8,234 nt of DNA, from the NCBI GenBank assembly GCA_031279915.1, contig JAITHO010000012.1, positions 1-8,234 of the forward strand, given 5' to 3'. The translations under genes were made by a program, and so were the position numbers. The first letter of the stretch is position 1; every line of letters starts with the position of its first letter. This document shows, piece after piece, positions 1-6,128 of this stretch. Below the pieces are notes generated by a model. The model did no database searches. It saw only the letters and a list, made by a program, of their open reading frames with translations, and was not told the origin of the DNA. The DNA comes from Tannerellaceae bacterium (GTDB taxonomy: Bacteria > Bacteroidota > Bacteroidia > Bacteroidales > Tannerellaceae).

Positions 1-1158
1 CTCTCCATACTGTACGTCCCCATCGTGGGGCACATCTTTGAGTGGGCCGGAGCCGCCTTTGTTAAGATGCTCGACTTCACAAGCGAAGGCGTGAAGTTTT
101 TGCTCGGCCCTTATGGCGAGCGAGCCAACGGATTCAGCTTCTTGATGCACTCGCTTCCCATCGTGATATTCTTCTCCGCACTGGTATCGCTGCTATATTT
201 TTGGGGGATAGTGCAGAAGGTGGTAGGCGCATTCTCATGGGCGCTACGCAAGTTCATGAACATATCCGGAGCCGAAGGATTGGTTGCAGCCGGCAATATC
301 TTCATGGGCATGACCGAATCGCCAGTGCTGATCAAGAACTATCTACCAAGCATGAACCGTTCGGAAATCTTCCTTGTGATGGTTGCAGGAATGGGAACCA
401 TAGCCGGATCGGTGATGGGAACATATATAGGCATGTTGTCAGGAACAGATCCGGCCGAGCAGATCCTCTTTGCCAAGCACCTGCTCTCGGCTTCGGTGAT
501 GGCCGCTCCGGGAGCCATCGTCATAGCCAAGATGCTCTGCCCGCAAACCGAAGCCGCCACCGACCGGATCGTCGGTTCCGAACAAAGCGGCGAGCAAACC
601 TCTCCGCTCGGAGCCTTAGCCTCCGGAACCTCCACAGGCATCAAACTGCTGGTAAACATAGCCGCCATGCTGTTGGTCTTCATCGCCATCGTTGCCTTAA
701 TCAACTTCGTTACGAAAGACATCATCGGTCATTACTCCGGACTTAACGCATGGATAGCCGACGTTACCAACGGCAAATCCGACGGCCTCACCTTTCAGTT
801 TATAGTCGGCATCATCCTGGCTCCCTTCATGTGGCTCGTTGGAGTTCCGGCGCCCGACATTACGACCGTCGGCTCGCTTCTGGGGCAAAAAACCATACTG
901 AACGAGTTCGTAGCCTACCTTCAGATGCAAGAGTGGAAAGAAGCCGGGATGTTTGCGTACCGCAAATCGATGATAATGTCAACCTACATCCTCTGCGGCT
1001 TTGCGAACATCTCCTCCATTGGCATCCTGATGGGCGGCATAGGCGTTTTGGCTCCCAGCAAAAAAGAAACCATAGCTCGCTTCGGATTCCCCGCCATGGT
1101 AGGCGGCGCCCTGGTATCGATAATGTCAGCCACCATCATTGGGATGATTATGGGCTGA
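1..1158 (+). CDS. nupC: NupC-type concentrative nucleoside transporter, N-terminus outside the window
   Basis: This inner-membrane protein of the concentrative nucleoside transporter (CNT) family imports nucleosides using a cation gradient (Na+ or H+, not decidable here). The frame is open from base 1, so the GTG at position 25 is not the real start; roughly 35-45 residues seem to be missing for a usual length near 420. Numbering from that GTG, the CNT landmarks are visible: GNIFMGMTESP at 90-100, where Glu98 belongs to the nucleoside-binding hairpin; the gate segment TIAGSVMGTYIG at 125-136; NEFVAY at 293-298; and CGFANISSIG at 324-333, whose Asn328 and Ser331 correspond to substrate-contacting residues in the family. 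Many hydrophobic segments run throughout. The usual Gln before the Thr-Glu pair is Met96. rsmE follows after 10 bp, suggesting co-transcription. The family call is secure; substrate range is not shown. Confidence 0.93.
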   Translation, partial: LSILYVPIVGHIFEWAGAAFVKMLDFTSEGVKFLLGPYGERANGFSFLMHSLPIVIFFSALVSLLYFWGIVQKVVGAFSWALRKFMNISGAEGLVAAGNIFMGMTESPVLIKNYLPSMNRSEIFLVMVAGMGTIAGSVMGTYIGMLSGTDPAEQILFAKHLLSASVMAAPGAIVIAKMLCPQTEAATDRIVGSEQSGEQTSPLGALASGTSTGIKLLVNIAAMLLVFIAIVALINFVTKDIIGHYSGLNAWIADVTNGKSDGLTFQFIVGIILAPFMWLVGVPAPDITTVGSLLGQKTILNEFVAYLQMQEWKEAGMFAYRKSMIMSTYILCGFANISSIGILMGGIGVLAPSKKETIARFGFPAMVGGALVSIMSATIIGMIMG

Positions 1159-1168
1159 TGACGTCTTG

Positions 1169-1879
1169 ATGCATAATCCCCCGCAATTGATTTTCTATTC
1201 TCCCGACATATCCATCGCCCAGATACTTCCGCCAGCGGAGGCTGCTCATGCCATACGAGTTATGCGGCTGGGCGAAGGCTCGGAGATCTTAGTAGCCGAC
1301 GGAAAAGGAGCGATCTACAAGGCCTGCATCGAACGCGCCGACCCCAATAACTGCCGGATAGCCATCATCGATCGCACTGATTTGCCGCGACACTGGATGC
1401 ACGACCTGCACCTTGCCATCGCCCCCACCAAGAACGCCGACCGCATGGAATGGCTCTGCGAGAAAGCAGCCGAAGTGGGCATCAATCGCATCAGCCTGCT
1501 GCGATGCGCCCACTCCGAGCGACGCGAACTCCGAACCGACCGCCTCGAAAAAATCCTCGTCAGCGCCATGAAGCAATCCGGACAGGCCTACCTCCCCGCG
1601 CTGGAACCGATCGCCGATTTCGCCGACTTTATCCGCCGCCCGCATCCCGCTCAGAGGTTTATCGCCCACTGCGCCCCAGGCAGCAAAGCTCCTCTGCAAA
1701 GCATTTGCCGTCCAGCCGACGCCCTCATCCTCATCGGCCCGGAAGGCGACTTCAGCCCCTCGGAAATAGCCTTGGCCACCGAGGAAGGCTTCGCCCCCAT
1801 CTCGCTCGGCCCGTCGCGATTGCGCACCGAAACCGCCGGACTTGTGGCCTGCATCATCTGGCATAATGCGCAAGGCTGA
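1169..1879 (+). CDS. rsmE: 16S rRNA (uracil(1498)-N(3))-methyltransferase RsmE
   Basis: RsmE is a cytoplasmic SPOUT-class enzyme that uses S-adenosylmethionine to methylate N3 of U1498 in helix 44 of 16S rRNA, normally after 30S assembly. The 236-residue product has the usual family length. The N-terminal PUA-like part contains HAIRVMRLGEG near residues 27-37. The SPOUT core follows, with DRMEWLCEKAAEVGI near 91-105 and KQSGQA near 135-140. The C-terminal knot that binds the cofactor carries GPEGDFSPSEI near 190-200 and LGPSRLRTETA near 213-223, both diagnostic. I chose the ATG at 1169; a TTG one codon upstream is in frame but less likely. It lies 10 bp after the transporter gene and probably shares its transcript. 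No terminator with a T-run follows; palindromic repeats do. Confidence 0.97.
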   Translation: MHNPPQLIFYSPDISIAQILPPAEAAHAIRVMRLGEGSEILVADGKGAIYKACIERADPNNCRIAIIDRTDLPRHWMHDLHLAIAPTKNADRMEWLCEKAAEVGINRISLLRCAHSERRELRTDRLEKILVSAMKQSGQAYLPALEPIADFADFIRRPHPAQRFIAHCAPGSKAPLQSICRPADALILIGPEGDFSPSEIALATEEGFAPISLGPSRLRTETAGLVACIIWHNAQG

Positions 1880-1930
1880 CGGCCCTCTCCGCTCAACTTT
1901 TAAGATCGCGCCAAGCAATCCGCAATTTTT

Positions 1931-2100
1931 GGAGCCAATTACATGTGTCGATGGCTCGCGACAAATTCCGCAAGCCATTCACACATGTAAATATGTCGCG
2001 ATAATTATCGCGAGCCATTGAATTGAGTTCAATATGCTGCGATAGTTATCGCGAGCCATTGAATTGAGTTCAATTTGCTGCGATAATTATCGCGAGCCAT
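1931..2100. repeat. Palindrome-rich tandem repeats of 40-41 bp after rsmE
   Basis: This fills most of the 320 bp gap between rsmE and the next gene. The landmark GAGCC/AAGCC recurs at about 1932, 1972, 2012, 2053 and 2094, giving steps of 40, 40, 41 and 41 bp. The last three occurrences lie in an 11 bp word TCGCGAGCCAT (2008-2018, 2049-2059, 2090-2100), and the same word is inverted at 1951-1961. Each junction is itself a palindrome: TCGCGATAATTATCGCGA at 1996-2013 is perfect over 18 bp, 2039-2052 is similar with a 2 bp centre, and 2080-2093 is perfect over 14 bp. A second small hairpin, ATTGAA/TTCAAT around TTGAG, lies at 2017-2033 and recurs 41 bp later. The sequence shows the structure; no function can be read from it. 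Confidence 0.88.
1939..1990. repeat. Long imperfect inverted repeat (22 bp arms)
   Basis: Arms 1939-1960 and 1969-1990 match at 19 of 22 positions around an 8-base loop. They are built from TTACATGTGT with ATGGCT on the left and AGCCAT with ACACATGTAA on the right. As RNA it would form a stable stem-loop about 60 bases after the rsmE stop. There is no T-run, so it is not a typical intrinsic terminator; it could stabilise the 3' end of the nupC-rsmE transcript or act as a DNA-level element. It overlaps the first two units of the 40-41 bp repeat block. Confidence 0.75.
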
Positions 2101-2147
2101 TCACATCTGCTTTAAATTCTCAGCCGAGGCTCCTTTGGGCATAGCCC

Positions 2148-2176
2148 TTGTTTTCCTGGAAGTTCTCTTATATTTG
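2148..2176 (+). promoter_or_regulatory. Bacteroidetes-type promoter (-33 TTG, -7 TATATTTG)
   Basis: TATATTTG at 2169-2176 fits the Bacteroidetes -7 consensus TAnnTTTG exactly. TTG at 2148-2150 lies 18 bases upstream, close to the usual 19-21. A start of transcription a few bases after 2176 would leave a short leader of about 15-20 bases before the ATG at 2200. It is the best-formed promoter in the window and sits directly after the palindromic repeat block. Confidence 0.65.
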
Positions 2177-2199
2177 TCGACATATAAATATAATATGTT

Positions 2200-2835
2200 A
2201 TGAAAATCAGAAATATGATATTAGCATTAGCAACAGTCGCAAGCCTTGCAGGATGCTCCGGCAAGAAAACAGGGAGCGAAACAGATCGGCAATTTGCAGA
2301 AGCCGTCAGCAAAGCCGTCGAGAGGCAAATGCAACAATATCCCGAATCAAGAATCAAAGACTTGTACAAAAGCTTCTTCCAAGACAAGTTCGGCCCCGGC
2401 CATCTCATCGCCGATACAACCGGAGCCGGAGCCTATCTGCGTCGCGAGCTGAGCGATTGCGCCTGCACCGATGGCGAAGCCTTCGAACCCACAGGCTGGG
2501 AAGGCAACTTTGTGCGCGTTAATCTCTCAGTTCTAAAGAAAAATCTCGTGCCCTACGACCTTTTTCTGAGCGCCTTTTTCCGTAGCGCACAAAACATCAA
2601 CGCCCCTTCGCTCGAAGAATGGAAGGAGGAATGGAATGCCATAGCCGAGATCATTTGCGCTAAACATCCCTCGCTTCCCGACTACGAATCCGATCTGTCA
2701 GAGATAAACGACAATCTTGCAAAAGGAATTTATATCGGCCACCACAGCCGGGTGTATGAAGAAACCTATGCGCCGCATTATCGTCTTATCCGCAAAGAGA
2801 TATTTGAGGAAGAAATACAAGCATTGCTATTCTAA
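2200..2835 (+). CDS. Conserved-looking lipoprotein of unknown function
   Basis: The product has 211 residues. It begins with a charged n-region, a hydrophobic stretch and the lipobox SLAGC, so Cys19 should be lipidated and the protein anchored in an envelope membrane, facing the periplasm or outside. The mature part is soluble, with no further membrane segment, and is rich in aromatic and charged residues. Distinct blocks are KDLYKSFFQDKFGPGHLI near 53-70, GWEGNFVRVNLSVL near 99-112 and YAPHYRLIRKEIFEE near 190-204. I recall similar proteins without assigned function in Bacteroides relatives, but name no domain. FGPGH and PHYR look like a conserved pocket, which is inference only. The start is set by the signal peptide and a promoter just upstream. 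The next gene is 416 bp away, so it is probably monocistronic. Confidence 0.85.
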   Translation: MKIRNMILALATVASLAGCSGKKTGSETDRQFAEAVSKAVERQMQQYPESRIKDLYKSFFQDKFGPGHLIADTTGAGAYLRRELSDCACTDGEAFEPTGWEGNFVRVNLSVLKKNLVPYDLFLSAFFRSAQNINAPSLEEWKEEWNAIAEIICAKHPSLPDYESDLSEINDNLAKGIYIGHHSRVYEETYAPHYRLIRKEIFEEEIQALLF

Positions 2836-3082
2836 AACCTATCTATCCCGACTTATCGTTTTCCATCTTCTCCTAAGTATTAAGAGCAGGAGTTAAGCAA
2901 CTCCAGCCTGAGGATAATAGCTTGTAAAATAGTTTGCAAGCCAGCCAATAATGCAGGTGAAAAAAAACATTGACAGCATATTGTCGAGTGAATATTTTGC
3001 TGAGCCTTGTGAATTCAAACAATTATTAACACATATATATTTGTACTCATAAACACTATCTCTTTTTATAAATAACTCAAAT
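2836..3082. other. AT-rich intergenic region with two small hairpins
   Basis: No gene is supported here. Two small stem-loops are visible: GGAGTT/AACTCC around AAGC at 2889-2904, and CTTGTAAA/TTTGCAAG around ATAG at 2931-2950 (8 pairs including one G-T). Neither is followed by a T-run, so neither is a clear intrinsic terminator, though the first could mark the 3' end of the lipoprotein transcript. A possible -7 element lies near the right end and is listed separately. Confidence 0.4.
3036..3043 (+). promoter_or_regulatory. Possible -7 element upstream of the fimbrillin-like gene
   Basis: TATATTTG matches the Bacteroidetes -7 consensus TAnnTTTG. No TTG lies at the expected 19-21 base distance; the nearest upstream one (3007-3009) is 26 bases away. 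If used, it would give a leader of about 200 bases before the fimbrillin-like start at 3252, containing the small ORF at 3083. Confidence 0.35.
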
Positions 3083-3226
3083 ATGAAATCAAGTCAAAAT
3101 AATGCTTTTATAGAGTCGGCAAAACGACAATTAAACATACGTACATCTCCGATATTTACATTCCGAACAAGCTCGGGCACAGGGAATATCACAGGCTTTA
3201 TTTCGATTAATACTCATAATAATTGA
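3083..3226 (+). CDS. Possible 47-codon ORF in the leader of the fimbrillin-like gene
   Basis: ATG at 3083 opens a 47-residue frame that ends with TGA at 3224-3226, 25 bp before the ATG of the fimbrillin-like gene. It lies about 40 bases after a TATATTTG element and is preceded by an A-rich stretch, as Bacteroidetes starts often are. The product is polar (starts MKSSQNNAFIESAKRQ) and Thr/Ser/Asn-rich, with no signal peptide, membrane segment or family I recognise. It may be a leader peptide, a remnant of a larger gene, or chance. Its only support is position and an intact frame. Confidence 0.2.
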   Translation: MKSSQNNAFIESAKRQLNIRTSPIFTFRTSSGTGNITGFISINTHNN

Positions 3227-3251
3227 TGACATAATTCATATAAACTTAAAC

Positions 3252-4235
3252 ATGGATAATTCTATTCTGAAACACTATTTCCAGGCAATAATTAACAGCT
3301 TAGCCTTCCTATTATTGGGCTTACAGGCTTGCGTAACCGATGAAGTATATCTTGATATGCCTTTGTCAGCAGAAACCCTTGCAGTGCGCTTCTCATCATC
3401 CGATTCCGGCATACCTACGCGCACCAATTCCAGCGATAACACATGGGTCGAAGGCGATTCAATCGGCATATATATGCTGCTCGAATCAGACAATAACATT
3501 GCTAACAGCATTGCAGATAACAGAGCATATTATGCGACGACTGTAGATAACAACCAGATAGCATTTGTTGCCGGCGACAGGCAGCAAATCTTCTATCCTT
3601 CAACGGAAGAAAGGGTCAACTTCATAGCTTATTATCCTTACAAACCGACGGGCAATAATCCTGGCAACATCTGTAATTATATCTATCCAATCGACGTAAG
3701 CAAGCAGCAGAACCTGGCAGCCATCGATGTTTTGTACGGCAAAAGCGAATCGCCGCAAATGCCAAGCTATAGCCCAATCGACCTTACCTTCCGCCATCTG
3801 CTTACTAAAATTATTATCTACATCACTGCCGAGGAGGGCGTTGTTCTGCACGGCATGAAAAGCCTCATCAACGGGATGCCGCTCAAAGCGCAGCTCGATT
3901 TAAATACCGGCATCGTTGCAGCAGCAAGCGAGAATAAAGCCTTCGACATATTTGGAGCCGGACGTCCTCCCGTTGGGATTGCCGACAACGATACGACATT
4001 TGAGGCAATTGTTATTCCTCACACGGTGGACAATTCCCTCGATCCTCACAGCGAAACGATACAATTCTTCAGTTCCGAACAAAAGCAATACACCTGGATT
4101 ATTCCCGACATGGAGCTCAAATCCGGCAGCGTGTACATCTTCAAGCTGAGGTTCGAATCAGACGGCCCGGCTGACCTGCAAACCCGTTCGCAGATGATTA
4201 TTACAGATCTAAAACAAGAGCCCTGGACGAACTAA
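3252..4235 (+). CDS. Fimbrillin-like (Mfa-like) surface lipoprotein
   Basis: The 327-residue product has a hydrophobic signal region and a lipobox ending LQAC, so Cys27 should be lipidated. The mature part follows the fimbrillin-family plan of Bacteroidales: VRFSSSDSGIPTRT at 45-58, where the strand before the Arg is typically removed by a trypsin-like protease during type V pilus assembly; WVEGDSIGIYM at 65-75; VNFIAYYPY at 122-130; LTFRHLLTKIIIYI at 178-191; and a C-terminal SGSVYIFKLRF with a terminal ITDLKQEPW. In this family the lipidated precursor goes to the outer membrane and may be polymerised or serve as a tip or anchor subunit. No other pilus gene lies in the window, so a role in a real pilus is inference. 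A terminator follows about 110 bp downstream. Confidence 0.85.
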   Translation: MDNSILKHYFQAIINSLAFLLLGLQACVTDEVYLDMPLSAETLAVRFSSSDSGIPTRTNSSDNTWVEGDSIGIYMLLESDNNIANSIADNRAYYATTVDNNQIAFVAGDRQQIFYPSTEERVNFIAYYPYKPTGNNPGNICNYIYPIDVSKQQNLAAIDVLYGKSESPQMPSYSPIDLTFRHLLTKIIIYITAEEGVVLHGMKSLINGMPLKAQLDLNTGIVAAASENKAFDIFGAGRPPVGIADNDTTFEAIVIPHTVDNSLDPHSETIQFFSSEQKQYTWIIPDMELKSGSVYIFKLRFESDGPADLQTRSQMIITDLKQEPWTN

Positions 4236-4347
4236 AGCTGCATCATGTCTGACAATTATCGCATAAAAGAATTTCAACTCCTTCATTCATATTAATCTCA
4301 ATAAGTTTATACATGTTTAAGTTGGATTTAACTAAAGCCTGAGGCTG

Positions 4348-4384
4348 AGGGCCGGCAAGATTTATTTCTGCCGGCTCTTTTTTT
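4348..4384 (+). terminator. Intrinsic terminator after the fimbrillin-like gene
   Basis: A GC-rich stem GCCGGCA/TGCCGGC (4351-4357 with 4369-4375) can be lengthened by three pairs including one G-T. It has an 11-base loop and runs into seven T at 4378-4384. Orientation fits rightward transcription from the gene ending at 4235. Confidence 0.85.
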
Positions 4385-4431
4385 AGGGCATAGCTAAATC
4401 GACGCTTGCTCCTTCTTAAATATTATAGCAC

Positions 4432-4467
4432 AAAAAAGCCGCTGAAGTTTAATTGATCAGCGGCTTT
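4432..4467 (-). terminator. Intrinsic terminator after secG
   Basis: AAAGCCGCTGA (4435-4445) and TCAGCGGCTTT (4457-4467) form a perfect 11 bp stem around an 11-base loop. Read on the - strand the stem ends in six T, about 20 bases after the secG stop, so it ends the four-gene operon. The A/T ends of the stem could also let it work in the other direction, giving a double barrier between the convergent transcripts. Confidence 0.85.
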
Positions 4468-4486
4468 GTGTTGCTCGTCCTCTATT

Positions 4487-4858
4487 TTAATTTGCCGGTT
4501 CTTCTTCGGGGAGAAGTGGGACGGAGTTTGTTTGTGGCTGTGCGGGGCCGAAGTCGGGGGTAGTTGCTGCGTTGGGATCGATCAGCGGAGCTTCGTTCAC
4601 CTGCTGCTGTATCTCTGAACTGTTAACTTGCGCCTGTCGCGGGAGGAAGGCAGTTATAATGATGCAGAGTACGATTATGGTACCGGCCAGCGACCAAGTG
4701 GCTTTCTCGAGGAAATCCGTTGTTTTGCGTACTCCCATGATTTGATTTGAGGATGAGAATCCGGATGCGAGGCCGCCTCCTTTAGAGTTTTGTACCAGAA
4801 CGATTAATATCAGCAGGATTGCTGCTATCAGAATAATCACTGAAATGAATACGTACAT
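4487..4858 (-). CDS. secG: Protein translocase subunit SecG
   Basis: SecG is the small accessory subunit of the SecYEG channel that assists SecA-driven export across the inner membrane. The 123-residue product has two membrane segments, near 3-22 and 55-72, joined by the cytoplasmic loop that carries the family signature QNSKGGGLASGFSSSNQI (23-40) followed by GVRKTTDFLEKATW. After the second segment comes a tail of about 50 residues rich in Gln, Pro, Asn and Glu, longer than in Escherichia coli SecG and of a kind common in Bacteroidetes. The ATG lies one base beyond the stop of the upstream gene, which implies translational coupling. It is the last gene of the operon, before a strong terminator. 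Confidence 0.96.
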   Translation of the reverse strand: MYVFISVIILIAAILLILIVLVQNSKGGGLASGFSSSNQIMGVRKTTDFLEKATWSLAGTIIVLCIIITAFLPRQAQVNSSEIQQQVNEAPLIDPNAATTPDFGPAQPQTNSVPLLPEEEPAN

Positions 4859-4859
4859 G

Positions 4860-5600
4860 TTAATTCTTATTTTTCGCGTTAATAATTAATTTTTCCAGAA
4901 ACCTGATTTGATCTGCAAAGTAAAGATTTTTCTGCGGATATTTCAAGCTCACTTTTTGGAGAACTTCCAGGGCTTTGCGGTATCGTTGTTGCTTGATATA
5001 CACTCGTGCGAGCGTTTCGGTGAAGAAGGAGTCGTCGTCGGGGCCGTATTCGCCCATGCGTAGTGGAGCTTCGGCGGTGGGATTGCGATTGGGGTCGATT
5101 ACGGTGTGTCCGGTTCGGGCGCGTTCTTCGGCCACGCGGATGAATCCGTCTACGCGTTCGTGGGCGTTGAGCTTTGGAGCGTTGTCTTCGATTTGTACGC
5201 GCTGGCCTTTCTCAAGCCAGAATATATAATCGATTGATGCGGATGTGGGGAAGAGTATGGCGGGGTCGGAGTGTGCGTCGCCAAGGCGATTGTTGTGCGA
5301 TTGGAGGAATTCGTCGATAATGCCGAAGGCGTCTTCTTTTTCCTGGGTTGGGCGCTTTACGACGATGAAGCGTACTTCTTCGATGAGTATGAATAGCATC
5401 TTTCGATCGGGAACGTATATTGAGGTGCGTTCCAGTTCGGCTTTGAAGCGCGCGTCGTTCAGCAGAGCGAGGTTCTTGAGGTAGAGCATTCGTGCGGTGG
5501 AGAAGTATGGGTGCTCTGTCACGAGCCGCTCCAGCCACGGAAGGGTTTCGCGCGTTAGTAGCGAGTGATCAGCCATGCAGGCGTAGAGATCTTCGTTCAT
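4860..5600 (-). CDS. TPR-like protein between lptE and secG, function unknown
   Basis: This soluble 246-residue protein has no signal peptide or membrane segment. The N-terminal region, with LPWLERLVTEHPYFSTARML near 20-39 and a run of alpha-helical sequence to about 100, resembles the opening of a Bacteroidales family always seen beside lptE and secG. The middle (about 105-190) is polar and probably loosely ordered. The C-terminus, FFTETLARVYIKQQRYRKAL near 192-211 with LEVLQKVSLKYP after it, is one clear tetratricopeptide-type helix pair, so a protein-binding role is likely. The frame starts 6 bp after lptE and ends 1 bp before secG. The context suggests an envelope-related job, but the sequence shows no reaction. 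Confidence 0.85.
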   Translation of the reverse strand: MNEDLYACMADHSLLTRETLPWLERLVTEHPYFSTARMLYLKNLALLNDARFKAELERTSIYVPDRKMLFILIEEVRFIVVKRPTQEKEDAFGIIDEFLQSHNNRLGDAHSDPAILFPTSASIDYIFWLEKGQRVQIEDNAPKLNAHERVDGFIRVAEERARTGHTVIDPNRNPTAEAPLRMGEYGPDDDSFFTETLARVYIKQQRYRKALEVLQKVSLKYPQKNLYFADQIRFLEKLIINAKNKN

Positions 5601-5606
5601 TGTGCT

Positions 5607-6128
5607 TTACCAGTCGGCCACGGTTGCGTTATATATAAGATCGGCGATTTCTTTGGTGAGCTCGTCGTTGAGGGTTTCTTGCACGTCTTGCAGCATGCGA
5701 TTGCTGTCGAATTCACGGAAGGCTGAGAAGTTTTGTTCGAAATCTTTGTCGGGATTGGCTCGGTTGCCGAATCGCACGCGAACGGTCATCGTTAGCTTGG
5801 TGAGCGAGGAGTAGGCGTCTTCTTTGATGGCCATGGGAGCCACGTCGTACCCAACGATCTCGCCTTCGAGCTCCATGTCGCCATTGGCTTGCACGAGCTG
5901 GAGTTTGGTTTGGCGAACATATTTGTCGCGAAGCCCTTCGCTGAAACTTTGCGATAGAGGAGGATAGACAAGCGCCGCCTGGTTAGGGAAGTCGCTTATG
6001 CGAATTGTTTTCGTCACTGCATAATCAATTGATGATCCGCTGAAACTATACGATATCTTGCAACCGACGGCCATGAGCAGTACGACAGATGCCGTTGCGA
6101 ATAATTTCGCCCTTTTATTCCAGTCCAT
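5607..6128 (-). CDS. lptE: LPS assembly lipoprotein LptE family
   Basis: LptE is an outer-membrane lipoprotein that plugs the LptD barrel and helps place lipopolysaccharide in the outer leaflet. The 173-residue product has a basic N-terminus, a hydrophobic stretch and a lipobox ending AVGC, so Cys23 is the lipidated residue. Directly after it comes KISYSFSGSSI, the typical start of mature Bacteroidetes LptE-like proteins. The rest fits the small alpha/beta fold, with a hydrophilic strand region ELEGEIVGYDV near 87-97, a strand LTKLTMTVRVRF near 109-120 and a C-terminal helix near 145-165. The call also rests on gene order. The start overlaps the upstream regulator by 14 bp, and the next gene follows after 6 bp. 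LptD is not in the window, so the partner is inferred from the family. Confidence 0.88.
   Translation of the reverse strand: MDWNKRAKLFATASVVLLMAVGCKISYSFSGSSIDYAVTKTIRISDFPNQAALVYPPLSQSFSEGLRDKYVRQTKLQLVQANGDMELEGEIVGYDVAPMAIKEDAYSSLTKLTMTVRVRFGNRANPDKDFEQNFSAFREFDSNRMLQDVQETLNDELTKEIADLIYNATVADW

Noticed and set aside
201..1169. Frames of 181 and 139 codons overlapping the nucleoside transporter
   Set aside because: They are Arg/His-rich readings of the transporter gene in another frame, with no recognisable domain.
1289..1978. 229-codon open frame on the - strand opposite rsmE
   Set aside because: It is a shadow of rsmE in a GC-rich stretch; the rsmE frame carries the full set of family motifs.
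1941..1988. Intrinsic terminator of the nupC-rsmE transcript
   Set aside because: The stem is long, but no T-run follows; it is recorded as an inverted repeat.
2889..2904. Hairpin GGAGTT/AACTCC as terminator of the lipoprotein gene
   Set aside because: The stem is short and no T-run follows in either direction; kept only as a note on the intergenic region.
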